Shown: positions 53,908 to 63,960 of the stretch, one piece after another | How the letters are laid out: each line of letters begins with the position of its first letter | Numbering within the stretch: the first letter of the stretch is position 1 | Assembly (NCBI RefSeq): GCF_026540855.1 | Contig: NZ_JALNUP010000006.1 | Location: 62,001 to 126,000, forward strand | Direction of reading: 5' to 3' | From: Sphingomonas sp. GC_Shp_5 | GTDB lineage: Bacteria; Pseudomonadota; Alphaproteobacteria; Sphingomonadales; Sphingomonadaceae | Length of the DNA: 64,000 bases | Notes under the pieces: model-generated | The model's input: the letters and a program-made list of their open reading frames with translations, nothing else | Databases searched by the model: none | Told to the model about the DNA's origin: nothing | Program-made: the position numbers and the translations under genes

Positions 53908-55017
53908 ATGCGTCACCTGCCTCTCGCCGCCGCGCTGCTCGCGCCCATGCTCCTCGCCGGCCACCCGGCAGCGGCGCAGATCCGCGAGGATGCGCCCGGG
54001 CTCCACGAATACAGCCTGCACAATGCGCATGGCCTCACCGTGCGCTTCCTCAATTTGGGCGGCATCATCACCGCGATCGAGACACCCGATCGCGCCGGCC
54101 ACCGCGCCAACATCGTCTTGGGCTATGGCTCGACCGCCGATTATCGCGACAAGATCACCAAGAACGGCTTTGGCGCGCTGATCGGTCGCTATGCCGGCCG
54201 CATCGCCGGCGCGCGCTTCACGCTCGGCGGCAAGGACTATCGCCTCAACGCCAATGACGGTGCCAACGCGCTCCACGGCGGCGGCAACGGCTTCGACGTC
54301 CAGCGCTGGCAGGTCGCCCCCTTCCACGCCGCCGGGGTCGACGGCGCCCGGCTGACGCTGGTCAGCCCCGATGGCGCGCAGGGCTTCCCCGGCCAGCTGA
54401 CGGTCACCGTCACCTATCGGCTGCTCGCCGACGACAGCTTCCACATCGACTATGCGGTGCGCACCACCCGCCCGACCTTTTTCAACATCACCAACCACAG
54501 CTATTTCAATCTCGCCGGCGGCGGCAGCGTGGCCGATCAGCGCCTGCGCATCGCCGCCAGCCGCTGGATCGATTCGGACGCGGTCGGCATCCCCACCGGC
54601 GCCCTCGCGCCGGTCGCCGGCACCCCGCTCGATTTCACCGCCGAGCATGCGATCGGCGAGCGCTGGGACGTCAAGGCACCGATGATGGCCGCACATGGCG
54701 GCTACAACCACGGCTGGGCGTTCGACGGCGGCGTCACCCGCACAGCCCGTCCGGCGGTGTGGCTGCGCGACCCCGCGTCCGGCCGAACGCTCCGGGTCGA
54801 AACCACCGAGCCGTCGGTCCAGGCCTATACCGGTGACTATATCGACGGAAAGGACGTCGATGCGCAGGGTCGCCCGATCCACCCGCGCGACGGCATCGCG
54901 CTCGAGACCCAGCATTTCGCCGACGCCCCACACCAGCCGTCCTTCCCCTCGACGCTGGTGACCCCGGCCAAGCCGTATCGCTCGACCACGGTGTGGCGCT
55001 TCGGGGTGGCACGCTAA
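53908..55017 (+). CDS. galM: aldose 1-epimerase, exported
   Basis: 369 aa with a signal peptide (LPLAAALLAPMLLAGHPAAAQ). GRYAGRIAGARF, NITNHSYFNLAG (catalytic His) and YNHGWAFDG are intact; GIALETQHFADAPHQP near the end carries the catalytic Glu. Interconverts sugar anomers, here likely in the periplasm. Confidence 0.93.
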   Translation: MRHLPLAAALLAPMLLAGHPAAAQIREDAPGLHEYSLHNAHGLTVRFLNLGGIITAIETPDRAGHRANIVLGYGSTADYRDKITKNGFGALIGRYAGRIAGARFTLGGKDYRLNANDGANALHGGGNGFDVQRWQVAPFHAAGVDGARLTLVSPDGAQGFPGQLTVTVTYRLLADDSFHIDYAVRTTRPTFFNITNHSYFNLAGGGSVADQRLRIAASRWIDSDAVGIPTGALAPVAGTPLDFTAEHAIGERWDVKAPMMAAHGGYNHGWAFDGGVTRTARPAVWLRDPASGRTLRVETTEPSVQAYTGDYIDGKDVDAQGRPIHPRDGIALETQHFADAPHQPSFPSTLVTPAKPYRSTTVWRFGVAR

Positions 55018-55058
55018 GCGCCAAGCTTGTCGGGGAAAGGAGCTGGTCGCCTCGTCAC

Positions 55059-55086
55059 CGTCATCCCAGCGGACGCTGGGATCTCC
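55059..55086. repeat. single CCCAGC..GCTGGG palindrome
   Basis: CCGTCATCCCAGCGGACGCTGGGATCTC, between the convergent galM and queG genes. No inverse partner nearby. Confidence 0.7.
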
Positions 55087-55113
55087 AGAAACGGCGCGAC
55101 TCCCGCGCCCGCC

Positions 55114-56178
55114 TCACCCCACCGCCACCGCCAGCCGCCCGAGCGCCCAGCCCGCGGCATCGCGCACCACCTCCGACGGATCGCCGAGCAATCCCTGCAG
55201 CACCCCGGCGAGCGCCGGATCGCCGCTGTTCCCTGCCGCATAGGCCGCATTGCGCACCATCCGGTCGCGCCCGATCCGCTTGATCGGTGAGCCCGCGAAC
55301 ACCTGGCGGAAGCCCGCATCGTCGAGCGCCAGCAGGTCGGCGAGCGCCGGCGCGGTCAGCTCCGCGCGCGGCTGGAACGCCAGATTCGCGTGCGCCGCGG
55401 CGGCGAACTTGTTCCACGGGCACACCGCCAGGCAGTCGTCGCAGCCGTAGATCCGGTTGCCCATCGCGGCGCGCAGCGTCTCGGGCACCGGCCCGGCATG
55501 CTCGATCGTCAGATAGGAGATGCAGCGCCGCGCATCGAGCTGGTATGGCGCCGGAAACGCGTCGGTCGGGCAGGCGCGCTGGCACGCGTCGCATGACCCG
55601 CAAGTGTCACGGCCGCCGCGATCGGGCGCGAGGTCCAGCGTCGTGTAGATCGCGCCGAGGAACAGCCAGCTGCCATGGTCGCGGTTGACGAGATTGGTGT
55701 GCTTGCCCTGCCAGCCGAGCCCGGCGGCCTCGGCGAGCGGCTTTTCCATCACCGGCGCGGTATCGACGAACACCTTGAGGTCGCAGCCCGCGGTCTGCGC
55801 CAGCCAGCGCCCCAGCGCTTTCAGCTGCTTCTTGATCACGTCGTGATAGTCGCCGCCCTGCGCATAGACCGAGATCCGCCCGATCCCGCCTTCGTCGGCG
55901 AGCCGCAGCGGATCCGCGGCCGGGGCATAGCTCACGCCCAGCGCGATGACGCTGCGCACCGCGGGCCACAGCCCTGCCGGACTGCCGCGATGGTGCGCAC
56001 GCTCCTCCATCCAGATCATGCCGCCGTGCCGGCCTTCGTCGAGCCATTCGCGCAGCCGCGCGGCGGTGAGCGGCGCGGCATCGGCACGCGCGATGCCACA
56101 GGCGGCAAAGCCGAGCTCGGCCGCCTTCGCCTTGATCGCCCGTTCGAGTTCGGGCTGTTCCAGCTTGTCTTCCGCCAC
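55114..56178 (-). CDS. queG: epoxyqueuosine reductase
   Basis: 354 aa, the last step of queuosine synthesis in tRNA. Two [4Fe-4S] motifs, [12 protein letters not shown] (193-204) and CDDCLAVCP (246-254), the cobalamin-binding domain and [15 protein letters not shown] with the catalytic Asp are present. C-terminal HEAT-like repeat also visible. Confidence 0.95.
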   Translation of the reverse strand: MAEDKLEQPELERAIKAKAAELGFAACGIARADAAPLTAARLREWLDEGRHGGMIWMEERAHHRGSPAGLWPAVRSVIALGVSYAPAADPLRLADEGGIGRISVYAQGGDYHDVIKKQLKALGRWLAQTAGCDLKVFVDTAPVMEKPLAEAAGLGWQGKHTNLVNRDHGSWLFLGAIYTTLDLAPDRGGRDTCGSCDACQRACPTDAFPAPYQLDARRCISYLTIEHAGPVPETLRAAMGNRIYGCDDCLAVCPWNKFAAAAHANLAFQPRAELTAPALADLLALDDAGFRQVFAGSPIKRIGRDRMVRNAAYAAGNSGDPALAGVLQGLLGDPSEVVRDAAGWALGRLAVAVG

Positions 56179-56243
56179 GCCGCCCCGCTACCACATCTCC
56201 ATGGCGGCCGACACGCCCCACCACGGCCGAACGGGACAAGCAT

Positions 56244-57188
56244 TTGGATAGACGGGTGTCGTTCGACGGGGAGGTTGCGATCAGCGCCACCGGCATGGTC
56301 AAGCTGTTCGGCGAGCGCCGCGTCGTCGACGGGGTCGATCTGTCGGTGCCGCGCGGCGCGATCTACGGCGTGCTCGGCCCCAATGGCGCCGGCAAGACCA
56401 CCACCTTGCGGATGCTGCTCGGCATCATCGAACCCGATGGCGGCAGCCGCACGCTGCTCGGCCACAGCGCCCCGCGCGACGCCAGCGACCAGGTCGGCTA
56501 CCTGCCCGAAGAGCGCGGCCTCTACCCGGCGATGAAGGCGCGCGAGGCGATCGCCTTCATGGGCGCGCTGCGCGGGCTCGACTGGAAGACCGGCCGTGCC
56601 CGTGCGGTCGAGCTGATGGAGGCCGCCGGGCTCGGCCACGCCGTCGACGAGAAGATCCGCAAATTGTCCAAGGGCATGGCCCAGCTCGTCCAGTTGCTCG
56701 GCGCCGTCGTACACCGCCCCGATCTGCTGGTGCTCGACGAACCCTTTTCCGGTCTCGATCCGGTCAACCAGGAGCGGCTCGAGGCGCTGATCAACGCCGA
56801 GCGCGACCGCGGCGCGACCGTGCTCTTCTCCACCCACATCATGGCCCATGCCGAGCGGGTGTGCGACCGGCTGGCGATCATCGCCGGCGGCAAGCGCCGG
56901 TTCGAGGGCACGGTGGACGACGCCCGCGCCACCCTGCCGCAGCGCGTCCGCTACCGGCCGAGCAGCCCGCGCCCCGGCATCGCCGACGTGCTCCCCGCCG
57001 ATGCGGTGGCCGACGGCGACGAATGGCGGTTCGCGATGCCGCCGCAGGGCATCGAGCGCCTGCTGGTGACGCTGATCGATCGCGGCGACGGCATCGCCGG
57101 CCTGTCGATCGAGCGCCCCAGCCTCCATGACGCCTTCGTCCGCATCGTCGGCGGCAATGGCGATGCCCTTCCGGAGCCCCAGGCATGA
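56244..57188 (+). CDS. ABC transporter ATP-binding protein (NatA-type)
   Basis: 314 aa from TTG 56244 (a GTG at 56256 is also possible). Walker A GPNGAGKTTTLR, signature LSKGMAQLVQ, Walker B LLVLDEPFSGLDP and H-loop FSTHIM are intact. A C-terminal extension follows, typical of NatA/DrrA-like subunits. Overlaps the permease ATG. Confidence 0.93.
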   Translation: MDRRVSFDGEVAISATGMVKLFGERRVVDGVDLSVPRGAIYGVLGPNGAGKTTTLRMLLGIIEPDGGSRTLLGHSAPRDASDQVGYLPEERGLYPAMKAREAIAFMGALRGLDWKTGRARAVELMEAAGLGHAVDEKIRKLSKGMAQLVQLLGAVVHRPDLLVLDEPFSGLDPVNQERLEALINAERDRGATVLFSTHIMAHAERVCDRLAIIAGGKRRFEGTVDDARATLPQRVRYRPSSPRPGIADVLPADAVADGDEWRFAMPPQGIERLLVTLIDRGDGIAGLSIERPSLHDAFVRIVGGNGDALPEPQA

Positions 57189-58414
57189 CCGCCAATCTGC
57201 GCCGCAGCATTCGCCAGACGCTGACCATCGCCCGCCGTGATTTCAAGGCGACGGTGTTCACGCCGATCTTCCTGCTGTTCCTGTTCGCGCCGGTGATCAT
57301 GGGCTCGTTCGGCGCGATCGGCGGGATGGGCGCCGCCAGCGTCTCCGAAGGCTCGGCCGACAAGACCCGCGTCGTCGTCATCCTGCCGCGTGCCCACGCG
57401 CGCACCATCGCCGAGGCCGACACCCGCCTGCGCGCCGCGTTCCGCGACAGCGAGGCACCGCCGCCGCTTACCACGCTGGCGCCGGACGCCGATCCGGCCG
57501 CCCAGGCGCGCACTGCCTTCGCCGCCAAGGATTACGACGCCGCCGCGGTGCTCTACGGCCCGCTCGAGCGTCCGCAGATCCTCTATGGCGCCCGCGGCAG
57601 CCGCGCCGCCGACTATCTCGCGCTGCTCGCCGGCGAGACGCTCGCCGCGCAGCAGCTCGGCGCAGCGCTGCCGAAGGTGGTGCCGACCAAGACCGCGATC
57701 GCCCGCCAGGGCGCGACCGCGAGCGGCCAGCACCAGTCGGCGTTCTTCGCGGTGTTCGGCATCTTCTTCCTCACCCTGTTCCTGTCCGGCCAGGTGGTCG
57801 GCACCATGGCCGAGGAGCGCAACAACAAGGTGATCGAGGTGCTCGCCGCCGCGGTGCCGCTCGAAAGCGTGTTCCTCGGCAAGCTGCTCGGCATGTTCGG
57901 CGTCGCGGTGCTGTTCGTCGGTTTCTGGGGCACGGTGGTAAGCCAGATCGGCGCGGTGCTGCCGCCCGCCGCCGCCTCGGCCTTTGCCGAGATCTCGCCC
58001 GCGGTCGGCACCCCCACCTTCGCCCTGCTGTTCGCGGCCTATTTCACCATGGCCTATCTGCTGCTCGGCTCGGTGTTCCTCTCGGTCGGCGCGCAGGCAT
58101 CGACGATGCGCGAGATCCAGATGCTGTCCTTGCCGATCACGGTGATCCAGGTCGCGATGTTCGCGCTGTCGTCGGCCGCCGCCGCGCATCCCGGCACCGC
58201 GCTTGCCACCTTCGCCGAGGTGTTCCCCTTGTCCTCGCCGTTCGCGATGGCCGGTCACGCCGCCAACAGCCCCGAGCTGTGGCCGCACCTCGCCGCGCTC
58301 GCCTGGCAGCTGCTGTGGGTGACGATCTTCATCGCCACCGGCGCCCGCCTGTTCCGGCGCGGCGTGCTCCAGTCGGGCAGCGCCAAGCCGTTCTGGCGCC
58401 GCGCCAGGGGGTAA
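57185..58414 (+). CDS. ABC-2-type permease (NatB-like)
   Basis: 409 aa. One N-terminal membrane helix (FTPIFLLFLFAPVIMGSF), a large extracytoplasmic part (about 55-190) and five or six C-terminal helices with EERNNKVIEVLAAAVPLESVFLGKLLGM, the ABC-2 coupling motif. Exports an unknown compound with the upstream ATPase (ATGA overlap). Confidence 0.92.
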   Translation: MTANLRRSIRQTLTIARRDFKATVFTPIFLLFLFAPVIMGSFGAIGGMGAASVSEGSADKTRVVVILPRAHARTIAEADTRLRAAFRDSEAPPPLTTLAPDADPAAQARTAFAAKDYDAAAVLYGPLERPQILYGARGSRAADYLALLAGETLAAQQLGAALPKVVPTKTAIARQGATASGQHQSAFFAVFGIFFLTLFLSGQVVGTMAEERNNKVIEVLAAAVPLESVFLGKLLGMFGVAVLFVGFWGTVVSQIGAVLPPAAASAFAEISPAVGTPTFALLFAAYFTMAYLLLGSVFLSVGAQASTMREIQMLSLPITVIQVAMFALSSAAAAHPGTALATFAEVFPLSSPFAMAGHAANSPELWPHLAALAWQLLWVTIFIATGARLFRRGVLQSGSAKPFWRRARG

Positions 58415-58415
58415 C

Positions 58416-58553
58416 CGTCATCCCAGCGAAAGAGCGACCGGTCGGATCGTTCCCCGAACGATCCTTGAGCATCCGGGGGATGCTCAACCGATCGCTGATC
58501 TCGTGCCACGCGGGAATCCCTCAGAAAGATCCCAGCTTCCGCTGGGATGACGG
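58416..58553. repeat. interrupted palindromic pair with two inner hairpins
   Basis: A half unit CCGTCATCCCAGCGAAAG (58415-58432) and a full inverse unit (58527-58553) enclose two perfect hairpins, GGATCGTTC/GAACGATCC (58444-58464) and TTGAGCATCC/GGATGCTCAA (58465-58488). Confidence 0.7.
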
Positions 58554-58600
58554 ATGATGGGCATCTGGATGCCCCCCGTCCCGCCTCCTATATCCTCCTG

Positions 58601-59095
58601 ATGGATCACGCCCCCACCCGCCGCTCGTTGCTCTCGCTCGCCGCCACCGGCATCGCCGGCGCCGCCTTGTGGGGCTGCCGCAGCGCTCCCGCCGCCGCGG
58701 CCGATCATTATCCCGTGCAGATGACCGACGCCGCCTGGCGCGCGAAGCTCGGCGACCAGGCCTGGGCGGTGCTCCGCCACGAGAGCACCGAGCGGCCCTA
58801 TTCGAGCCCGCTCAACAACGAGCATCGCGCCGGCATCTTCACCTGCAAGGGCTGCGGGCAGCCGGCCTATTCGTCCAAGACCAAGTTCGAGAGCGGCACC
58901 GGCTGGCCGAGCTTCTGGGCACCGCTCGCCAATGCGGTGGAGACCAAGACCGACCGCTCGATGTTCGAGGAACGCGTCGAGGTTCATTGCGCGCGCTGCG
59001 GCGGTCATCTCGGCCATGTGTTCGACGATGGGCCCAAGCCGACCGGCAAGCGCTATTGCATGAACGGCGTCGCGATGACCTTCAAACCGGCCTGA
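58601..59095 (+). CDS. msrB: Tat-exported peptide-methionine (R)-S-oxide reductase
   Basis: 164 aa from ATG 58601. A twin-arginine signal (TRRSLLSLAATGIAGAALWG, Arg7-Arg8) indicates a periplasmic form. The MsrB domain has CKGC and CARC zinc pairs, GTGWPSFWAP, and the catalytic Cys in KRYCMNGVAMTF near residue 154. Repairs oxidised methionine in envelope proteins. A strong terminator follows. Confidence 0.95.
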   Translation: MDHAPTRRSLLSLAATGIAGAALWGCRSAPAAAADHYPVQMTDAAWRAKLGDQAWAVLRHESTERPYSSPLNNEHRAGIFTCKGCGQPAYSSKTKFESGTGWPSFWAPLANAVETKTDRSMFEERVEVHCARCGGHLGHVFDDGPKPTGKRYCMNGVAMTFKPA

Positions 59096-59109
59096 CGCGG
59101 CCGCGAACG

Positions 59110-59142
59110 CAAAAAAGGCCCCGGGTTGCCGGGGCCTTTTTG
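59110..59142 (+). terminator. rho-independent terminator
   Basis: AAAAAAGGCCCCGG and CCGGGGCCTTTTT pair around GTTG, with A and T runs on the two sides, so it can work in both directions for the convergent msrB and CHAP genes. Confidence 0.85.
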
Positions 59143-59177
59143 TTCGTCTCCCCGGGGCAAGCCCCCGGATCAGCCGT

Positions 59178-59756
59178 TCAGCGTGCCGCGATCGGCACCA
59201 CCGGCACCGCCGCCGAGGTCGCGATGATCGCGGTGTTGGCGCGTGCCACGGCATCGGCGTCATCGTTGTTCGCCGCATCGTCACCGGCCTCGCCCAGCGG
59301 CGCATGACCCGAATAGATGAAGCCGTTGGTCGGATAGGCCGAGGTGCCGAGCCCGCCGGTCGGCGCATACCAGACCTTGACCTCGCTCCAGTCGCCCGCC
59401 GCCGACACGTCGATCGCGCGGACGTTGCGCTCAATCGCGCCGGGGCGGGACCAATTGGCGTGGGTCAGCAGCACTTCGCGGTCGCTCACCACCTGCGACA
59501 CCATCGCGACATGGCCGACGCGCATGCGGCCGGTCGACTGGAAGGAGAGCACCGCGCCGACCTTGGGCGAATGACCGCGATCATAGTGACCGGCGGCCTG
59601 GCTCCACCAGGTGTTGGCATTGCCATGGATGTCGATGCCCGAAATCTCGCGGGCATAAGGGGCGCACTGCCAGAACTGGGCAGCAGCCGGGGTGGCCATC
59701 ATCAGGCCGCACGAAACCACCAGCGCGAAACGCGCTGCCAACGCCTTGAAGTTCAT
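59178..59756 (-). CDS. exported CHAP-domain protein
   Basis: 192 aa from ATG 59756. Signal peptide LVVSCGLMMATPAAAQ is followed by a CHAP amidase/peptidase domain: FWQCAPYAREISG (Cys nucleophile) and GHVAMVSQV (His). A low-complexity Ala/Asp/Asn tail ends the protein. Probably a cell-wall hydrolase; common in sphingomonads. Confidence 0.85.
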   Translation of the reverse strand: MNFKALAARFALVVSCGLMMATPAAAQFWQCAPYAREISGIDIHGNANTWWSQAAGHYDRGHSPKVGAVLSFQSTGRMRVGHVAMVSQVVSDREVLLTHANWSRPGAIERNVRAIDVSAAGDWSEVKVWYAPTGGLGTSAYPTNGFIYSGHAPLGEAGDDAANNDDADAVARANTAIIATSAAVPVVPIAAR

Positions 59757-60182
59757 TTTGCTGACCCCCCGGTCAAAAACCCGTTTGTCCATTGTTGGCT
59801 ACGGGAGGAGTCGCGGATCACCAAGTCGCCGCGGAACCTTTTCCGATGAACGGTGTTCGCGCGCCGATGAACGGCTCGCCGTGCGACGAAATGCACGGAT
59901 TTCAGCCGATCGTCGTTACCGGCAGGTTGATAAAGGGTTCGGAACCCTACCCTTTTCGAGTCACCGGGGCCGCCACCGACACCATCGCGGGTCACTCGGG
60001 GCCCTGTTCCGGCGCCGCCGCTCCGCCCGCCAGCTGCTCCTCATGGCGGGGCAGATCCCGGGATCACGGCGCCGGTTCGCGTTTCCCACCCCGTCGCGAA
60101 CGCTCTATCGTCGCCCCACCCGCGCAACGACGCGGCGTCGCCGGCCCGCCAGCCGGGCCAGCAACGACCAGGAGGATGCCGG
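59757..60182. other. intergenic region between CHAP and acyl-CoA dehydrogenase genes
   Basis: About 426 bases with no convincing gene. It contains a GGGTTCGGAACCC palindrome (59936-59948) and a run TTTTCCGATGAACGG repeated in part, likely promoter or leader sequence. Nothing else recognised. Confidence 0.4.
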
Positions 60183-61328
60183 ATGCCGCTCGACCCCGAT
60201 ACGTTCGCCGCGCTGATCGACACCGTGCGCCGCTTCGTCGCCGAACGGCTCCGCCCGCTCGAGGCGCAGGTCGAGGCCGACGATGCGATCCCCGATGCCC
60301 TCGTCGCCGAGATGAAGGCGATGGGGCTGTTCGGCCTGTCGATCGCCGAGGAATATGGCGGCCTCGCGCTGACCATGGCCGAGGAGGTCCGCGTCGCGAT
60401 CGAGATGGGCCGCACCACCCCGGCGTTCCGCTCGGCGTTCGGCACCAACGTCGGCATCGGCAGCCAGGGCCTGGTGATGGCCGGCACCCCCGAGCAGAAG
60501 GCGAGCTGGCTGCCGCGCATCGCCAGCGGCGAGATCGTCACCAGCTTCGCGCTCACCGAGCCCGACGTCGGCTCGGACTCGGGCGCGGTAAAGACCCGGG
60601 CGATCCGCGACGGCGACGTCTTCCGGCTGACCGGCACCAAGCGCTACATCACCAACGCCGACAAGGCCCAGCTCTTCACCGTCATGGCGCGCACCGGTGA
60701 CGAGCGCGGCGCCCGCGGCATCTCCGCCTTTCTGGTCCCGCGCGATCTCCCCGGCATCACCCTTGGCGAACCCGAAAAGAAGATGGGCCAGCGCGGCGCC
60801 AAGGTCGCCGACGTCCATTTTGACGACGTTCCCGTCCCCGCCGCCAACCGCTTGGGCGACGAGGGCGAGGGCTTCCGCATCGCGATGCGCGTGCTCGATC
60901 GCGGCCGCCTCCACATCGCCGCGGTGTGCGTCGGCGTCGCCGAGCGGCTGATCGCCGACAGCGTCGCCTACGCCAGCCAGCGTCACCAGTTCGGCGTGCC
61001 GCTCGCCCAGCACCAGCTGATCCAGGCGATGATCGCCGACATGAAGACCGAGGCGCTCGCCGCCCGCGCGCTGGTGTTCGAGACCGCCGCGCTCAAGGAC
61101 GACGGTGCCGACGTCGTGCTCGAATCGGCCGCCGCCAAATATTTCGCCAGCGAGATGGTCGGCCGCGTCGCCGACAAGGCGGTGCAGATCTACGGCGGCG
61201 CCGGCTATATCGCCGACTATGGCATCGAACGCCTCTACCGCGACGTCCGCCTGTTCCGCATCTACGAAGGCACCAGCCAGATCCAGCAGCTGATCATCGC
61301 CCGGGAAACGATCAAGCGCGGCGGGTGA
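60183..61328 (+). CDS. acyl-CoA dehydrogenase
   Basis: 381 aa flavoprotein. FALTEPDVGSDSGAVKT (FAD-binding), FGVPLAQHQLIQAMIADM, and YGGAGYIADYGIERLYRD with the catalytic Glu are intact. Oxidises acyl-CoA in beta-oxidation or branched-chain breakdown; chain-length preference cannot be told. AGGAGG precedes the ATG. Confidence 0.95.
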   Translation: MPLDPDTFAALIDTVRRFVAERLRPLEAQVEADDAIPDALVAEMKAMGLFGLSIAEEYGGLALTMAEEVRVAIEMGRTTPAFRSAFGTNVGIGSQGLVMAGTPEQKASWLPRIASGEIVTSFALTEPDVGSDSGAVKTRAIRDGDVFRLTGTKRYITNADKAQLFTVMARTGDERGARGISAFLVPRDLPGITLGEPEKKMGQRGAKVADVHFDDVPVPAANRLGDEGEGFRIAMRVLDRGRLHIAAVCVGVAERLIADSVAYASQRHQFGVPLAQHQLIQAMIADMKTEALAARALVFETAALKDDGADVVLESAAAKYFASEMVGRVADKAVQIYGGAGYIADYGIERLYRDVRLFRIYEGTSQIQQLIIARETIKRGG

Positions 61329-61341
61329 GCACGGGTGGCAC

Positions 61342-61648
61342 CAGACTCCAGCTTCCGCTGGGGTGACGGAAAGAGAGGATCCATCTGGGCCGTTACGCCG
61401 ATCCGCCACCGCCACGCCTGCACACCCAGCCCCAACCGTCATCCCAGCGAAAGCTGGGATCTCCCACGATGGCGCCATGCCCGCGGCTCAAGACCCCAGC
61501 TTTCGCTGGGGTGACGGTCAGAAGACCCCCGTCCCAATCGCCACGCCGGCACACCCAGCCCCACGCCGTCATCCCAGCGAAAGCTGGGATCTCCCGCGCC
61601 TGCGCGCCCCCCGCGGCGCCAGACCCCAGCTTCCGCTGGGGTGACGAC
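61342..61648. repeat. cluster of five CCCAGC..GCTGGG palindromes in a ~129-bp tandem
   Basis: Units lie near 61343, 61437, 61491, 61567 and 61619, alternating in orientation. The block CGCCACGCC(T/G)GCACACCCAGCCCCA begins at 61410 and again at 61539, so a roughly 129-bp segment holding one inverted pair was duplicated. It fills the gap between convergent genes. Confidence 0.85.
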
Positions 61649-61704
61649 CAACGAAGCGACCGCCCCGGCCGAACACGGAGGCGGCGCCAGCCGCCCCCGC
61701 ACCC

Positions 61705-63960
61705 TCAGCGCGCGATCCCGCCCGCCGCCAGCACCGCCAGCGTCACCAGCTCACTCGCGGTGCTCGTCATCGGCGCGATCTGCACCGGCTTTTCCATGCC
61801 GATCAGCATCGGCCCGATCACGTCGTCGCCACCGAGCTCGCGCAGCAACTTGGCGGAGATATGCGCCGATTGCAGCCCCGGCATGATCAGGATGTTGGCC
61901 GGCCCGGAGAGGCGCGCGAACGGATAGTTGGCGAGCTGCTTGGGATTGAGCGCGACGTCGGGCGGCATCTCGCCTTCATATTCGAAGCCGACGTTGCGCC
62001 CGTCGAGCACGGTGATCGCATCGCGGATATTGTCCACCCAGGCGCCCTTGGGGTTGCCGAAGGTCGAATAGCTCATCAGCGCGACGCGCGGCTCATGCCC
62101 CATCCGCCGCGCGACCTGCGCGGTCTGCTCGGCGAAGTCGGCAAGCTGCTCGCCGGTCGGCCGCTCGTTCACCGTCGTATCGGCGATGAACACGGTGTGG
62201 CTCTGCCCCACCAGCACGTGGATGCCGAACGGGGTGCGCCCGGCCTCGGGATCGATCACCCGCTTCACCTCGCGCATGGTCTGCGCCCAGGTGCGGGTGA
62301 TGCCGGTGATCATCGCATCGGCCTGCCCCAGCTGGAGCATCGCCGAGCCGAAGATGTTGCGATCCTGGTTGATCATCCGCTCGACGTCGCGGCGCAGATA
62401 GCCGCGCCGCTGCAGCCGCTCGTAGACGAAGTCGACCATCGCCGGCACCAGAGGCGAATGGCGGCTGTTGTGCAGCTCATACTCGTCGGGGTTGACGCCG
62501 AGCGCCGCCAGCCGGTCGTTGACGTCGTCGCGCCCCACCAGCACCGGCGTGCCATAGCCGCCTTCCTTGAACGCGATCGCGGCGCGCAGCACCACTTCCT
62601 CCTCGGCCTCGGCGAACAGCACCCGCTTCGGCCGCGCCCGCGCGCCTTCATAGGCCGCGCTCAGCACCGCGGTGGTCGGGTTGAGCCGCGCGCGCAGCGT
62701 CTCGCGATAGGCGCCCATGTCGACGATCGGCTTGGTCGCGACGCCTGAATCCATCGCCGCCTGCGCGACCGCGGTGGAGACCACCTCCATCAGCCGCGGA
62801 TCGAACGGCGTCGGGATGATATATTCCGGCCCGAAGCTGTGCTGGACGCCATAGGCGGTCGCCACTTCCTCCGGCACCCGCTCGCGCGCGAGCTCGGCGA
62901 TCGCATTGGCGGCGGCGATCTTCATCTCCTCGTTGATCCCGGTCGCGCGCACGTCGAGCGCGCCGCGGAAGATGAACGGGAAACAGATCACATTGTTGAT
63001 CTGGTTGGGATAGTCCGATCGGCCGGTGGCGATGATCGCGTCGGGCCGCGCGGTCTTGGCCTCCTCGGGCAGGATCTCCGGCGTCGGATTGGCCATCGCG
63101 AAGATGATCGGCGCGTTGGCCATGTCGACCACCATGTCGGCCTTGAGCGCGCCCGCCGCCGACAGGCCGAGGAACACGTCGGCCCCGACCAGCGCTTCCT
63201 TCAGCGTCCGCGCCTCGGTCACCGCAGCATGCGCCGACTGCCACTGGTTGATGTCGTCGCGACCCTGGTAGATCACGCCCGCCTTGTCGCACATGATGAC
63301 ATGGTCGTTGCGCACGCCCATCGCCTTCATCAGCTCGGTGCAGGCGATCGCCGCCGCGCCGGCGCCGTTGACGACGAGCTTGATGTCCTGCAGCCGCCGC
63401 CCGGTCAGCAGGCAGGCGTTGATCAGCCCCGCCGACGCGATAATCGCGGTGCCGTGCTGGTCGTCATGGAACACTGGGATGTTCATGCGCTCGCGCAGCG
63501 TTTGCTCGATGATGAAGCATTCCGGCGCCTTGATGTCCTCGAGGTTGATGCCGCCGAACGACGGCTCCATCAGCTCGACCGCATCGATGAACCGGTCGAC
63601 GTCCTCGGTCTTGAGCTCGATGTCGATCGAATCGACATCGGCGAAGCGCTTGAACAGCACCGCCTTGCCTTCCATCACCGGCTTGGAGGCGAGCGCGCCG
63701 AGGTTGCCCATGCCAAGGATCGCGGTGCCGTTGGAGATCACCGCGACGAGATTGCCCTTGGCGGTATAGTCATAGGCCTTGGCGGGATCGTCGGCGATCG
63801 CCTGCACCGGCACGGCGACGCCCGGCGAATAGGCCAGCGCCAGATCGCGCTGGGTCGCCATCGGCTTGGAGGCGATGATCTCGATCTTGCCCGGCCGGCC
63901 TTCCGAGTGGAACAACAGCGCCTCGCGCTCGGAAAACTGGATGGTTCGTTCGTCGGCCAT
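61705..63960 (-). CDS. maeB: NADP-dependent malic enzyme with C-terminal phosphotransacetylase-like domain
   Basis: 751 aa. The malic-enzyme half (about 1-430) has YSPGVAVPV, GNLGALASKPVMEGKAVLFK and FHDDQHGTAIIASAGL; the GAGAAAIACTEL Rossmann site binds NADP. The other half (about 430-751) is a phosphate-acetyltransferase-like domain thought to be regulatory. It decarboxylates malate to pyruvate. The start has GAAAGAAGGGCG upstream. Near full MaeB length. Confidence 0.96.
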   Translation of the reverse strand: MADERTIQFSEREALLFHSEGRPGKIEIIASKPMATQRDLALAYSPGVAVPVQAIADDPAKAYDYTAKGNLVAVISNGTAILGMGNLGALASKPVMEGKAVLFKRFADVDSIDIELKTEDVDRFIDAVELMEPSFGGINLEDIKAPECFIIEQTLRERMNIPVFHDDQHGTAIIASAGLINACLLTGRRLQDIKLVVNGAGAAAIACTELMKAMGVRNDHVIMCDKAGVIYQGRDDINQWQSAHAAVTEARTLKEALVGADVFLGLSAAGALKADMVVDMANAPIIFAMANPTPEILPEEAKTARPDAIIATGRSDYPNQINNVICFPFIFRGALDVRATGINEEMKIAAANAIAELARERVPEEVATAYGVQHSFGPEYIIPTPFDPRLMEVVSTAVAQAAMDSGVATKPIVDMGAYRETLRARLNPTTAVLSAAYEGARARPKRVLFAEAEEEVVLRAAIAFKEGGYGTPVLVGRDDVNDRLAALGVNPDEYELHNSRHSPLVPAMVDFVYERLQRRGYLRRDVERMINQDRNIFGSAMLQLGQADAMITGITRTWAQTMREVKRVIDPEAGRTPFGIHVLVGQSHTVFIADTTVNERPTGEQLADFAEQTAQVARRMGHEPRVALMSYSTFGNPKGAWVDNIRDAITVLDGRNVGFEYEGEMPPDVALNPKQLANYPFARLSGPANILIMPGLQSAHISAKLLRELGGDDVIGPMLIGMEKPVQIAPMTSTASELVTLAVLAAGGIAR

